This document shows positions 1-11,476 of a stretch of DNA of 64,000 nt, piece after piece; the stretch's first letter is position 1, and each line of letters begins with the position of its first letter. The stretch lies in NCBI RefSeq assembly GCF_019320115.1, contig NC_089584.1, positions 74,121,533 through 74,185,532 of the forward strand, given 5' to 3'. Under the pieces are notes generated by a model. It was given only the letters and a program-made list of their open reading frames with translations. It did no database searches and had not been told where the DNA came from. The stretch comes from Miscanthus floridulus. Lineage: Eukaryota; Streptophyta; Magnoliopsida; Poales; Poaceae. The position numbers and the translations under genes were made by a program.

Positions 1-640
1 CTATGTTAAATTGAACATCCCTATTTGGTGGTAAACTGGGTAAATCCTTAGGAAAAACATCAGGGAATTCACAAACTACCGGGATATCCCTAATCTCCTT
101 CACAAAAGTTGCATAAACTCTTTCCACTGTTCTCCTTAAGGTTGGAAGTTGGATGAGAAGTTGAGAATTACTATCTAGCAAACTCACCCTTATAGTTCTA
201 TTCAAAGCATCTATAATAGCCTTATGCTGATACAACCAATTCATTCCCAAGATTACATCTATATCCTGATCCTTAAGGATAATCATGGTAGTGGGAAAAA
301 ATATGCCCACCTAGGTTTATGGGTACCTGGTATACCATTTCCTTAGTACACAGACGTCCCCCGGGCGACTATATAAAGAAACTTTTCTTTGTTTCCCCAA
401 TTGGAATTGCATGCTTTACGACAAAGGTTCTATTGATGAATGAATGAGATGCACCAGAATCAAAAAGCATAACAGCAGGGTGATTGGCGATAGGAAACAT
501 ACCCATCATCACCGGCTCCCTTCTGAAATTTCTGTAGCTTGAATATAGAACACCCGTCCTGTCTTCCTTTCATCTTTGCCTTTCTGAGCATTCTGATTGT
601 GGTTCTTGTTCTGTGCTTGACCTAGTTTAATGGGGACGAG
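1..640 (-). pseudogene. Chromovirus I protease and start of the RT region (broken)
   Basis: Aspartic protease that processes Gag-Pol. The active-site motif DSGASHSF reads near 445-461 and the flap-side motif ILGMNW near 228-250, both on the minus strand. Toward position 1 the frame continues into the linker before RT (FPDVFPKDLP, then NRDVQF), as in Ty3/gypsy Pol. The frame is shifted near 500-515, between a segment just N-terminal to the protease and the active site, so no intact protein is made. The upstream side joins the foreign insertion at about 640. RT and the rest of pol would lie beyond the left edge. Confidence 0.8.
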
Positions 641-644
641 GGTC

Positions 645-1800
645 CCGATCTTCTGTTCGATCTTCTGTCAGGTTCAAGATAAACAACGATTTGTTCGGAG
701 AGCGACACACCGATCCAGTTTCAGATCACAAAGACCCAAACCCTGCAACCTTAGCACCACGTCTCCTCTGGTTATCAACCATGTCACAATCCGGTTGACC
801 TTGCCAAGAAGGCTAATCCCTACTGCGAATCGAAGAACACAAGTAAGAACAAGATAAAAAAAACAACTCAATGAAAGTGATAATTGCAAATGAATGATTA
901 AGCACTCGAAGTTAGGGTCTTGCAAACCGATAACGGCGACTGTTCAATGATAGATTGATCTAAAACAAAACTCAAAACCTAAAGTAGGTGGTGGCTACTG
1001 ATTATATAGCCTAAGGGACGTCCAAGGATCCCTCTTCACATCCTAAAGGTGTCCCAACACGTTACAAGGCCCAACGGCCCAAAAGACGATGACGCAGCGC
1101 CGTGACAGATTCTAGATGTCAACTTGTTTCGATGATTCCCATTGATTCTGATGGAATTTTGATGTGAGACCACTTCTATTGCTTTCCTTATGAAATTATC
1201 TTTCCATCCATATGTGGATCATCAAAAACGGAGTTCGTATGCGACCTGGACGTCCATTTTACTACACACTGGTCCTGGAGCCTGAGATGGACTCGAACTC
1301 AAGTTGGACTGGGCCTCCGGCTTGGCTTGGACGTCCTTGCTGGCCTCCTAAGGTGGTGGCCAAGGAGGAGGACGTCCAAGGGCTTTCTTGATGGGTTCTC
1401 CAAGTCCTTGGGGTGTGCTCCCACTTGGGCCAGGGTCCCAAGGATGAATAACAAGCCCATAACGATAGTGTAGCTCCCAGCAGAAACAGTGACAGAATAT
1501 CTTGATGGTTTGGAGGCCTTGCTGATGTGATATTGAGATGAGACTAGATCTATTTGAAATTTTATCAAACAAGCTTTCCATCAAGTGCTCATTGACCTTG
1601 ATCGCACTCCAGATAGCTGAGTTATGGCCTTCCCAATGAAGCACTGTCGAGCTGCCGATGAACCAAAAATTCAACTTTGATAAACTTGCACGTTGAGACA
1701 TATTTGTATCTACATTTAAATAACAACATGTACATGTGGAACCAAGTGAATTGTACAAAAAATCACTATGCAAATGTAGGAACGAGCTCACCTTATAAAC
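645..1800 (-). mobile_element. Unidentified insertion (possible solo LTR) between gag and protease
   Basis: Gag coding stops making sense after the zinc knuckle and spacer (about 1800) and protease-linker coding resumes at about 640, so about 1.15 kb is extra. On the minus strand it contains a TATATAAT box near 995-1005 followed by an AT-rich leader, the layout of a promoter-bearing LTR. I could not identify matching TG...CA ends or a target duplication, and no coding domain was recognised. The 215-codon ORF at 1348-1995 crosses its boundary and is probably accidental. A solo LTR is the best guess; a degenerate non-autonomous element is the alternative. Confidence 0.4.
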
Positions 1801-1891
1801 AATGGTCGTATCCGATGGTGTCATGTCCTCATCACTGTTGTTGATTGGCAGGGGCCTTCTGGTAATTTTGATTAGCCTGCCTAGGATACAG

Positions 1892-2908
1892 ACATTCCCT
1901 GGAGAAATGACTGGTCCTTCCACAATTGTAACATGGATAATTGTGACCCTAGGACGTTGGAGCATTGCCACCAGGAGCATTGGTCTATTGTGCACTCGGG
2001 TAAGTTATAGCAGGACGGACGTTTGACTGTTGCCCGGCTTGGAATTGCGGTGGACAATGAGGACGATAATGGTTGACTGGATGATATATTATCTTTTGCC
2101 TCTTTTGATTTCCACCAAAAGATCCAGATGGCACACTCTTGTTTTTCTTGATCTCCTTATGCTGTGGATACTTTTCCTTAGAAGCAATTGCAATATTCAC
2201 TGCCTCATGATAAGTAACATTGGCACATGCAGTCATCATTGTCTGTAATTTGGTATTCAGTCCTCTCATGAACCATTTTTTTTTCTTGACATCTGTATTG
2301 ACATGTTAAGATGCATATTGTGACATAGGATTGAATCTACCCACATATTGCATAACCGTTTGGTCCCCTTGCCTCAAAGCAAGGAACTCATCCAACTTCA
2401 TGGCCATCACCCCTTCTTGAATATAATGAGCTCTGAAGGCAGTACGGAACTCAACCCAAGTTATTGGAATGCCAGCTGGCTGCATAGCCACTAGATTTGC
2501 CCACCAGGCACCTGCTGCACCTCTAAGTTGTTGGGCAGCAAACATAGGTTTCTGCATCTCCATGCATGGAATAAGGTCAAATTTCTGCTCCATGGTCCAA
2601 AGCCAGTCATCAGCCTCCAATGGTTCATCTACCTTAGTGAACACTGGGGGTCTTGTATCTGTAAAATCAACATATGTAGCCTCTTGCCTATTATAATTGC
2701 GGCCATGATTTCCTTGCACCATATTCTGATTATGCACCATATTCTGATTACTCTGAGCTATCTCTCGAAGCAGTCGAGCATTCTCTACGGTCACATGGAC
2801 TAGTGCTGCTATAGCATCAGCTAAAGTTGGTGGAACTGGTGGTGGCTTAGGAACACCATCATCTTCATGCGAAGAACCAGCAATATCCGAAGCATGAGTA
2901 CGAGGCAT
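1892..2908 (-). pseudogene. Chromovirus I Gag (capsid and nucleocapsid), broken
   Basis: Structural protein of the virus-like particle. I chose the ATG at 2908 (MPRTHAS...); the open frame runs a little further upstream without another ATG. The capsid region shows the usual retrotransposon gag features: DDWLWTMEQKF, then AAGAWWANL, then TWVEFRTAFRAHY and the run ending MQYVGRFN. A stop near 2306 separates it from the next open piece (1985-2269), which continues the capsid C-terminus and a basic stretch. A CCHC zinc knuckle (CYNCGRTSHFSREC) lies at 1892-1933 in a shifted frame. At least one stop and one frameshift inactivate it. Confidence 0.85.
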
Positions 2909-3113
2909 CTGTTCATAATAAACCAAACTTTACTCTCAAGCTTTTATTGAAATAAACGAGCTTACTTCAATACATTACACTGGGTTCACTTATTTAAGTA
3001 CAAGTCCACACCTACACAAGACTACTAAACTTAACCAGATCTCCTATTTTACAACACTACTCTTCTCCTCAACCACATCAAACTTTGTGATCGGTATCCA
3101 TGTCGGAAACATT

Positions 3114-3512
3114 CTAGCCTTCATCATCACTTTCATCAACCATCACTAATTCTTCGAGATCTTCTTCTTCTTCCTCCTCAAGTTCATCAAGCTCATGCGT
3201 TCTAGCTCTAGCTACATCTTCCCTATGACAAGCCTCATTTCTCCCCTCCACCATACGAACTAACATACGTTCACAGTTCTTGTGAGCAGTGGTGCGACAC
3301 TTCAATTGCTCCTTTAACTTGCCCAGCCGGATGGTATCCAAGGCTCTATCCCTAGTAGCCTATGCTAACTCTGTTGAAAGCCTTTGTATCTCTGCTTGGG
3401 GATCAGGCCTAGAGCTGCTACTGCTAGCACTGTCATTTCTAGGGGCAAGCTGGTGACGAGGAACTCCTTTAGGTCCAGCAGACTTACGGGGCATTACCTT
3501 GGTGCGAGTCAT
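3114..3512 (-). pseudogene. Chromovirus I ORF0, with a histone-H3-tail-like N-terminus
   Basis: Extra ORF between the PBS and gag. The ATG at 3510-3512 opens a protein starting MTRTKVMPRKSAGPKG followed by VPRHQLAPR. This lines up with the H3 tail: after Met, 13 of about 23 positions match, covering RTK, RKS, the G and K that follow, PR and QLA. A serine-rich linker follows, then a TAG stop at 3360-3362, then in the same frame a charged helical stretch and a strongly acidic C-terminus (EEEEEEDLEEL, ending DESDDEG). About 132 codons in all. An orf0 of unknown function upstream of gag is known from RIRE3/RIRE8-type elements (recalled, not checked). The role is unknown; see findings. Confidence 0.7.
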
Positions 3513-3898
3513 ATTGTAGGAAGCAAGATTAATCCAATTAAGACCATCAAATCAAAATCTAAAGAGCAACCAGGATGGATTACATAATTCAACCCAAACT
3601 CACTACCCAACCCAGACTCAGGGTGAAGGAAGTAACAAGTGAATTATTCATGATGCATGAATCGTTCTTACGGACAAAAACATCAAAGCTATAAGGTACA
3701 TAACCACAGTTATTTATATATAGGGCATAATAAGATTACTACTCCACCACACAAAACCTTTCTAATCAATTAAGGAATGGTGAGAATGAAATAAGATAAG
3801 TCAGAAGCAATTTGGACCAAATTAACAAGTTATAGCTATTTGTCCCAAATCATTTTGAAGTTTTTGTAAAACAATACAACAAAGACTTTGTAACAATC
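3513..3898 (-). other. Untranslated leader of chromovirus I
   Basis: AT-rich stretch between the ORF0 start and the primer-binding site. It contains a TATATATA run near 3715-3722 but no coding signal on either strand. It is interpreted as the 5' leader of the genomic RNA. Confidence 0.6.
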
Positions 3899-3910
3899 GC
3901 TCTGATACCA
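3899..3910 (-). other. Primer-binding site, chromovirus I
   Basis: The minus strand reads TGGTATCAGAGC, the complement of the 3' end of plant initiator-Met tRNA, placed 5 bases inside the LTR edge at 3916. This fixes the LTR at 3916-7475 as the 5' LTR and the element as minus-strand. Confidence 0.9.
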
Positions 3911-3915
3911 TTCTA

Positions 3916-6900
3916 TGGCAGAACCTCCTAAGTTATAGGACACATATGCACCTGCCACTGTCCAACGACCATTGACAACTATGCATATGTTCCTAGTAAC
4001 TTAAAAAGTCTGTCGGGTGTCCTCAGGGAACCCTAAATCATCCATGATTTCCGAGCAGGATCACATTACAGAGTCATTATAGTATTACAACATTTATTCA
4101 AATATATACATCAGAGTAAAATAGCGGAAGTCTTACGATAACATAGTTTACAAACCAGTTGTTTCAAACCTTACAAACTAAGTTCGATAAGTATTACAAA
4201 CCATAGTAGAAGTGGAGTTCATAATTAACATAAACATAACACACAAAATAAGCATCCTGCCCAAGGATCACACATTCACTTATCGTCATCGACCTGAATA
4301 ATAGTCATATAGCAAGGTCCAAAACAGACCTGCTCATGAGGCTCACCTGCAACAAGGGTCAACGAACCCTGAGTACAAAAGTACTCAACAACACTTAACC
4401 GAAATAAAAACTAAGAAGACTCAGGAATGCAGGTTTAGGGATTCAAGGTATGGCTTTAGCAGTAATCAAGTTCTTTTGCGTAAAAGCTCTTTAACAAAAT
4501 TTTAGTATTTCAACATTTAAACTTCATCAGAACCATATATGAATCTGCCATGATCCGTAATGAGATCATGAACTTCATATCAAACTCCTTCTCAAATCCA
4601 GCTCAAGTTTCAGTTATTAACTACGATGATGTATAGTGAGTTGAGTCTCCATAACCAAGGAGCAACGACGATTCAAACTGATTAAAAACCCAACTAGGGA
4701 TTCTAGACCACATGACATATACAGGTCCCCAACTTACATATATCAACCTACCCTCGGGTCTTCTAAAATAAGAACGGGTCCGCGCCACCCGAGAATACAG
4801 TACTCCACCAATCCGGCCCATTGCCACGTGGGTACATGCTATTCTCGCCATCTCTCCACTCCCAGTGCGCGATTAGCCATTCTCGTAATAGAATCGCCAA
4901 GTTAAGGCTTACTAGAGTATGTGGTTAGTACTACAAAGTCTCATCTCATGCAATTCAACAACGGATGGACCTTAATCGACATAGGCGGAAAGAAGCCGCT
5001 CACAAGACCTCCATGTCTTATGGCTCTCACACACCAAGTCCACCCAGTCTAGATTTATTACTTCCATGCTCATATCTCATGATAACATAAGTAACCAAAG
5101 ATCCATTTAAAACTCGCAGGTGACAGGTAATCACCCGACTAAGCATGACTAAGCATAACTAGTCATTTACAAATAAAATAAGTAATCAAGGTAGATATGG
5201 AAAAACAAGGTTGGTAATACACCAATTAGGTTTCCACTTGACTCCCAATCACTTAATGCAGTAGAGAAAAGCAAAAGCGATAAAATTTGTAAAACACAAG
5301 GTAGGGTTAAATGCATCCGGGCTTGCCTTCGTTGACGGAAAGGTTAGGTTCCTGCGACGTTCCACAGGTATCCAATCCAACCTCAATAGGTAGAATAACC
5401 TCCTCCGTAACTTAATTAACTACCACATGTTCACCTTTGTTCACTACACGTAGTAACAATGCCATGTTCAACATGATGCGGAATACAAAATATGATGCTT
5501 GATGATGAATACAAAATTAACAATTCGAATACCACTTTCCTTCGCGGTACAGTTGCAAGTCAAACGAACTAAATCTTTTTCATAACATATACATCAATTG
5601 CCAAGGATCATTATCAACTAATGACCCAAGGTCATCACTCAATCCAAAATTTCAAACAAAACCTAAATCATTAAAGGTTACTATTTGCTTTTATGAATTA
5701 ATTATTTAATTCAAAATTATGAAATAAATCAACTTATTCAAATTGAGCTCAAAATTTTAGTAAAGATTCATCACATGATAAGTAAGTGACAAAACAAATT
5801 TCATAATTTTTGGATAATTAAATAAGCCTAGAAAAATCATGGAAATCCATTTATTAATTAATTGAGCAATTTTCATCACATTCAAAAATTACTGTAATTG
5901 AATATTTAATATTTGTCCTAAATAATATTCATCACAGAGAGGCCACACAAAAAATTTCATAATTTTTGGAGCTCTAAATAAATCTACACAAAAATAACAA
6001 AAACAGACACTATTCATTCAATTCTGAAAAAGGAAAAATCATTTTCAAACTACACAGTCGCTGACATATGGGACCCACTTGTCATCCCTAACCTTTAGCT
6101 TTGACTTCGATGGTGACAACGCTGACCGACACAAACTCGCCGATGGTGAGTACAACGGCGACGGCCAAGGTACCAAAACAATCACCATGACTAGGCGCAT
6201 CGATTGAAGGCATTAACTTAAGCTATTACATCATGATTCAAGGCTGACGCCGGCCATGGTGGATGCAATGGCACGGCGGTGCTACACCGATGAAACAAGG
6301 CCGGTAGAGATCAAACAAAAGGCACAGAAAGGTTCAACAGCTCACCACGAACACGTTGGAGCAAAGAACGAGACCGAAGAAGCTACAATGACACGGGTCG
6401 ACGTTGACAATGATCATATCGACGGCGGCGTTCTGGCGACTGCAGTGGGCAAAACGAGCAAGCAACAGGTCATAGAGCATCACGGGAACAAGACGAAGCT
6501 GACGGCATACCAAGCACGAGCAGAGACAGGCCGTGGAGCTCTGGGCACGGCGAAGCGCGCTCGACGGAGATGCTGCCAACCGCGAGGAAGAAAGGCTGCT
6601 AGCGGTGGTTCCCGGTGGACTCAGGCAACCACAGTTGGTGGGATGGGTTCACAAGGAGAAGACTGAGCTAGAACACTACTTTGCCGAGGCTGGTTTGCAC
6701 TAAGGAGGCGAGGTGAGCTCGACGGAGCTGAGGCAGCGGCGTCGGGAAACAGAGGAGACAAATGAAGGTCGACGACGGCGTCTAATCTTTAAAGCACGGC
6801 CAAAAGAGCGAGGAGACGACACGCAGTGACCTTCATCGCGCTAGTGCGAAGCCAAGGGCAGCCACTGGCACGTCTAGAAGACCAAAGAAACAACGCTGGC

Positions 6901-7475
6901 GGTGGGGCGGTGGTCGTGGTACTATTCCTCTAATTTACAGAATTGCCATCCGTTTTAAAATTCAAATTACTCCCAAATTTGTATAACAACTCAAAATTCT
7001 CCAAAAAATAAAAGTTGCTCAAAATCCAAAGTTCTACAACTTTACTTTTATAACCACCCCCTAATTCAGTCTACATTTTGAAATAAACTTTTGAATTCAA
7101 ATAGGGGACATTTAACGAATTACGCCTTTTCAATTTACTTCAAAATTTTCATAACAATTTTGAAAACCCCAAAAACAAACTTTGTATAACTTGTCAAGCT
7201 CTACACTTTTGCTTTTAGACTCAACCCCAAAATATGCTTAGATTTTGAAATGAGTTTTCAGGGTAGGATTTAAATACTGAAAATCAGGGTTTTCTTGAAA
7301 ATTCAAATTCAAACCACATTTTGAACTTGATTCAAACAATACCATTCAACACATACCACATAAATGTAAACTTGTTTTAGTGTATGCATATCAAAGTTTT
7401 CACCAAATACCAAATGCTTTGCAATGCATATGATGACATGTTAGGTTTTAATACTTAAACACCCGAGGTGTTACA
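3916..7475 (-). repeat. 5' LTR of chromovirus I (3.56 kb)
   Basis: On the minus strand the LTR starts TGTAACACC at 7475 and ends in CA at 3916. The outer portion (about 6950-7475) is AT-rich; the middle (about 6050-6950) is GC-rich and holds chance ORFs (for example 6256-6666) that I do not regard as genes. A stretch near 5110-5160 (GCAGGTGACAGG...ATCACCCGACT...AAGCATG) is also found in the LTR at 57653-62278 near 58914-58970, so the two families are related. The partner LTR is outside the window. Confidence 0.85.
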
Positions 7476-7499
7476 CATCGGCACTTAAAGGCTTTATTT

Positions 7500-7988
7500 G
7501 TAAAAGGTTTTGTTGACGGGAAGCCAATGAACAAGATGTTGGTGGATGGAGGTGCTTCTGTCAATCTTATGCCTTAGACCACTTTTCATAAACTTGGCAA
7601 GGGACCAGGAGATCTGATTGTGACCGACTTGATGCTTAAGGACTTTGGGGTTAATGCATCTAAGACCCGGGGGGCAATGAACATTGAACTAACAATCAGG
7701 AGTAAGACTCTATGCACCACGTTCTTTGTCATTGATGGAAAAGGGTCATACAGTTTACTCCTTGGTCATGACTGTATTCATGCAAATTGTTGTGTGCCAT
7801 CAACCATGCATCAGTGTTTGATTCAATGGCATGGAGATGATGTCGAGCTGGTTCGCGCCGATGAGTCTGTGAGTATCGCAATAGCCGATCTAGTCTTTTG
7901 GGAGCTAGAAGACTTTGAGTGTTTTTCTAGCAAGTTATGGGAAGGAGGCTTCATTAAAATCAGTGATGAAAGCCAACATCTGATCTAA
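7500..7988 (+). pseudogene. Tat(+) protease region
   Basis: Aspartic protease of the Tat Gag-Pol. The active-site segment is DGGASVNLMP near 7545-7576, a D-x-G-A variant also present in the minus-strand copy as DRGASVNLMP. A TAG at 7576-7578 replaces the Tyr codon of the other copy (TAC to TAG). Beyond it a frame stays open to 7988 with GSYSLLLGHDCIHANCC, equivalent to the ILGxDW motif, where Trp has become Cys. The N-terminal boundary is set by the chromovirus I insertion. Confidence 0.8.
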
Positions 7989-8014
7989 GAAGTCGGCTTT
8001 GAAAATTTGTTTTA

Positions 8015-9550
8015 ATGGATAATCCAATAGATGATATAGATGGCAAACTAGGACATGGCTTCACGTTGGTTGATGAGTTAGAAGAAGTAGATATTGGTTC
8101 TAGAGATAGGCCCGGGCCAACGTATGTAAGTGCCAAGTTAGATCCTGAGTATAAGCAAGAGTTAGTCGATTTATTAAAGGAATTTAAAGACTGTTTCACT
8201 TGGGAATACTATGAGATGTCTGGTCTAGACCGATCGATTGTTGAACATCAATTGCTAATCAAACCTAGACATCGATCATTTAAACAAGCTCCAAGGAGAT
8301 TCAACCCAAATGTGCTTGATGATATCAAAAAGGAGACTAAAAGGTTACTAGAAGCAAAGTTTATCCGACCATGCCGATATGCAGAGTGGATATCAAATGT
8401 TGTCCCTGTGTATAAGAAGAATGGAAAATTAAGAGTTTGTATCGATTTCAGAGATCTAAACAAGGCTACACCCATGGATGGTTATCCGATGCCAATAGCC
8501 GATATGTTGGTAGATGCAGTAGTCAGGCACAAAGTTATTAGCTTCATGGACGACAATGTAGGATATAATCAAAATTTCATGGCTAAGGAAGACATAGCAA
8601 AGACCGCTTTCAGGTGCCCTACCACAATCATTTTATTTGAGTGGGTTGTGATGACCTTTGGTCTAAAGAATGCTAGTGCAACTTATTAGAGGGCAATGGA
8701 TTATATTTTTCATATATTGATTAGCAGGATTGTTGAAATCTACATTGATGATGTGATGATAAAATCCAAGGGGTATTAGGAGCATCTAGCTGATTTACGG
8801 GAGACTCTGGAAGGCACAAGAAAACATGGTCTCAAGATGAATCCTAATAAGTGTGCTTTTGGAGTGTTAGCTGGACAATTCTTGGGTTTCATGGTCCATG
8901 AGAGAGGAATCAAAGTTGATCAAAAAAGCATAAAAGCAATTGATGAGGCAGTTCCCCCGACTACTAAAACAGAGTTACAATCTTTGCTTGGTAAGATTAA
9001 TTTTATAAGAAGATTCATTTCAAATTTGTCGAAAAGAGTTCTGCCGTTTTCTCCCTTGTTGAGGTTGATAAATGATCAAGAATTTAAGTGGGGTGACATA
9101 CAACAAAAGGCGTTTGAGGAGATAAAAGAATATATGAAATGTCCACCTATGCTGGTCCCTCCTCAGCAAGGTAAGCCTTTTAAGTTGTACATATTGGCTG
9201 ATGATAGAACAATTGGATCGGCCTTGATGCAAGAGTTTGAAGGAAAAGAGCGAGTTGTTTTCTATCTGAGTAGAAGACTCCTAGATCCAGAGACAAGATA
9301 TTCTCCCACCGAAAAGTTATGCTTGTGCTTATATTTCTCTTGCACTAAGTTGCGACATTACTTATTATCGGTCGAATGTACGGTTGTTTCCAAGGCTGAT
9401 GTGATTAAGCACATGTTATCAATGCCAATACTAAATGTGTGAGTGGGAAAGTGGATTCTCGTGTTATCGGAATTTGACTTGAAGTACGAATTGGCTAAAG
9501 CAGTCAAAGGACATGTAATGGCTGATTTTTCACCCAGCATCATAAGCCAA
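8015..9550 (+). pseudogene. Tat(+) reverse transcriptase and RNase H
   Basis: Copies element RNA into DNA. In order: the pre-RT linker (GPTYVSAKLDPEY), the fingers (RHRSFKQAPRRFNP; KKNGKLRVCIDFRDLNKATP), the first catalytic Asp region (FMDDNVGYNQ), the motif VVMTFGLKNASATY, a TAG where Gln is expected (8686-8688), and the catalytic YIDD near 8737-8750. A further TAG follows in SKGY*EH. From 8837 the frame is open to 9442 through the thumb and the first RNase H (KLYILADDRTIGSALMQ..., then RRLLDPETRYSPTEKLC). The connection after 9442 (KYELAKAVKGHVMADF) continues past another stop. Stops are mostly Gln to TAG. Confidence 0.85.
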
Positions 9551-9554
9551 GCAT

Positions 9555-11245
9555 TGAATATGTAGAGCCGGTACCTTGGACATTATTCTTTGATGGATCA
9601 TCATGCAAGCAAGGTGGTGGCATTGGTATTGTTATTATTTTGCCTTGGGGGCAAGTTTTGAGTTTGCTCTTCCAACTGAACCAATGATTACCAACAACCA
9701 AGCAGAATATGAAGCTATTCTTAAAGGACTTCAACTTCTTCATGAAGTAAAGGCCGAAGCAATTGAAATATTTGGAGATTCATAGTTAATTATTAATTAG
9801 TTGATCAGCCTATATGAGTGCAAAGAAGATACTTTGAGAGGATACTATGATGAGTGCCAAAAGATGCTCAAGGAATTTCTTCATGTCTCTTTTCAACATA
9901 TTCTGAGAGCACATAATTAAGAGGCTAATCGTTTAGCTCAAAGTGTGTTAGGTTATCAAGTGTTTCAAGAAGTCTTGAGTAGTGAAACCTCAAATAATGA
10001 TTGGAGAGTTGAAATAGCCGATTACCTTAGGAATCCGTCATAGAAAGTTGCTAGAAAGCTAAGATATAAATCGACTAAGTATGTTTTACTGGATGATTGG
10101 CTATATTACAAAACAGTCGATGGGGTGTTGCTCAAATGCTTAAATCAAGAGGAAGCTAAGGTGTTGATGGGCGAGGTGCATGAAGGAATATGTGGAGCTC
10201 ATCAATTGGCTTATAAGATGAAATGGATTATTCACAGAACTGGATATTTCTGGCCAATAATATTGGAAGACTGTTTTGAATATTACAAGGGGTGCCAGGA
10301 CTGTCAACGTATTGGTAATGTCTAAAAATCGCCTGCATTGGCTATGAATCCTATAATCAAACCATGGCCGTTTGAGGCTGGGGAATTGATTTAATTGGCC
10401 AGATTTTTCCGCCCTCAAGTAAAGGACATAAGTTCATATTGGTAGCAATGGACTACTTCACTAAGTGGGTTGAGGCAATTCCTTTAAAGACAATAACTTC
10501 AAAGAACATGGTTGATTTTATCAAGGAGCATATTGTGTATTGTTTTGGGATTCCTCAGACTATCACTACCGATCAAGGAATAATGTTCACATCAGAAGAA
10601 TTTAAAGATTTTGCTGCCAGTATGGGAATTAGGCTACTAAATTCTTCTCCTTACTATGCTCAAGCTAATGGCCAGGCAGAGGCATCCGATCAGATTATGA
10701 TTAAGCTGATCAAGAAAAGATTGAGGAGCAGCCAAGGAAGTGGCATTCAACGCTCAATGAGGCATTATGGGCATATAGGATGGCTTGTCATGGATCGATT
10801 AAAATGTCACCATATGAACTTGTGTATGGCCATAATGTAGTCCTTCCTTGGGAAGTTCAAACTAGATCGAGGTGTGTTACATTGCAAAATGATTTGTCAG
10901 TCGAAGTCTACAAGAATCTTATGATAGATGACTTAGAGGACTTGAGTTGCCATCGGCTGCATGCTCTTGAGAATATTGAAGCCAATAAACTAAAGGTTGC
11001 AAAATATTATAATAAAAAGGTCAAGAGCAAGCAATTTTCTGAAGGAGACTAAGTCTGGAAAGTGAAATTGCTAATCGGGTCAAAAGACAGCAAGTTTGGC
11101 AAATGGTCACCTAATTAGGAATGACCTTATCGGATTAAACATTGTGCGTCTAGCAATGCTTATATTTTGGAGACAATAAGAGGAAAGGAAGAATTTGGCA
11201 GAGCAATCAATGAGAAATATCTAAAGAAATATTACCCTAGCATTT
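9555..11245 (+). pseudogene. Tat(+) second RNase H and integrase
   Basis: The stretch FFDGSSCKQGGGIGIV (9580-9640), then NNQAEYEAILKGLQ and IFGDS is a second, archaeal-type RNase H, characteristic of Tat elements. After several stops (9783, 9796, 9918, 10039) the integrase starts: a zinc-binding segment with H...H then GCQDCQRIG (to 10318), a TAA, a frameshift near 10377, the core with AMDYFTKWVEAIP, TTDQGIMFTSEEF and NGQAEA (DDE triad; the last residue is E in QAEA), and a C-terminal tail ending about 11240. It would insert the cDNA into the genome; as it stands it cannot be translated. Confidence 0.85.
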
Positions 11246-11476
11246 GGATTAATACTTAAACAACCGATTTGTTCGGTTGTGGGCTCTAATAGCCGATACC
11301 AGAAGGGTATCACCTCTAGTACAAAAATAAACCTAAAGGGGTAGAAGCCGGTATGATGTGTATCACCTATAGGAGCAAAACAAACACGGACAGATTGATG
11401 CATGGAATATGAAGTACAAAGCAAAAGAAAATCACTCAAGATGAAGAACTTGTTTGCTAATATCACCTATTACAAA
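11246..11476. other. Spacer after Tat(+) integrase
   Basis: Short linker after pol. The segment AGCCGATACCAGAAGGGTAT is matched in the minus-strand Tat element near 40200-40260, directly beside the pre-RT region there. That match is what shows that the other copy lost its RT-integrase block. Confidence 0.6.

Larger units (their letters stand above)
1..7475 (-). mobile_element. Chromovirus I (Ty3/gypsy, Tekay-like), 5' part, truncated by window edge
   Basis: Read on the minus strand the order is LTR (3916-7475), a gap of 5 bases, a TGGTATCAGAGC primer-binding site, an extra ORF with a basic start and acidic end, gag with a CCHC knuckle, and protease running off the left edge. The order and the very long LTR fit the Tekay/Del branch of chromoviruses such as rice RIRE3 or RIRE8 (family knowledge). 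The coding parts carry stops and frameshifts, and a foreign segment of about 1.1 kb lies between gag and protease. The LTR ends at 7475 directly against Tat protease sequence, so this element was inserted into the plus-strand Tat element to its right; the other flank lies outside the window. Confidence 0.85.

Noticed and set aside
1348..1995. 215-codon minus-strand ORF
   Set aside because: Starts in the gag nucleocapsid region out of frame and runs through the inserted segment; ends in low-complexity Pro. Probably accidental.
6256..6666. 136-codon plus-strand ORF in the chromovirus I LTR
   Set aside because: Lies in the GC-rich LTR core, has no recognisable domain, and no counterpart was seen in the related LTR at 57653-62278.
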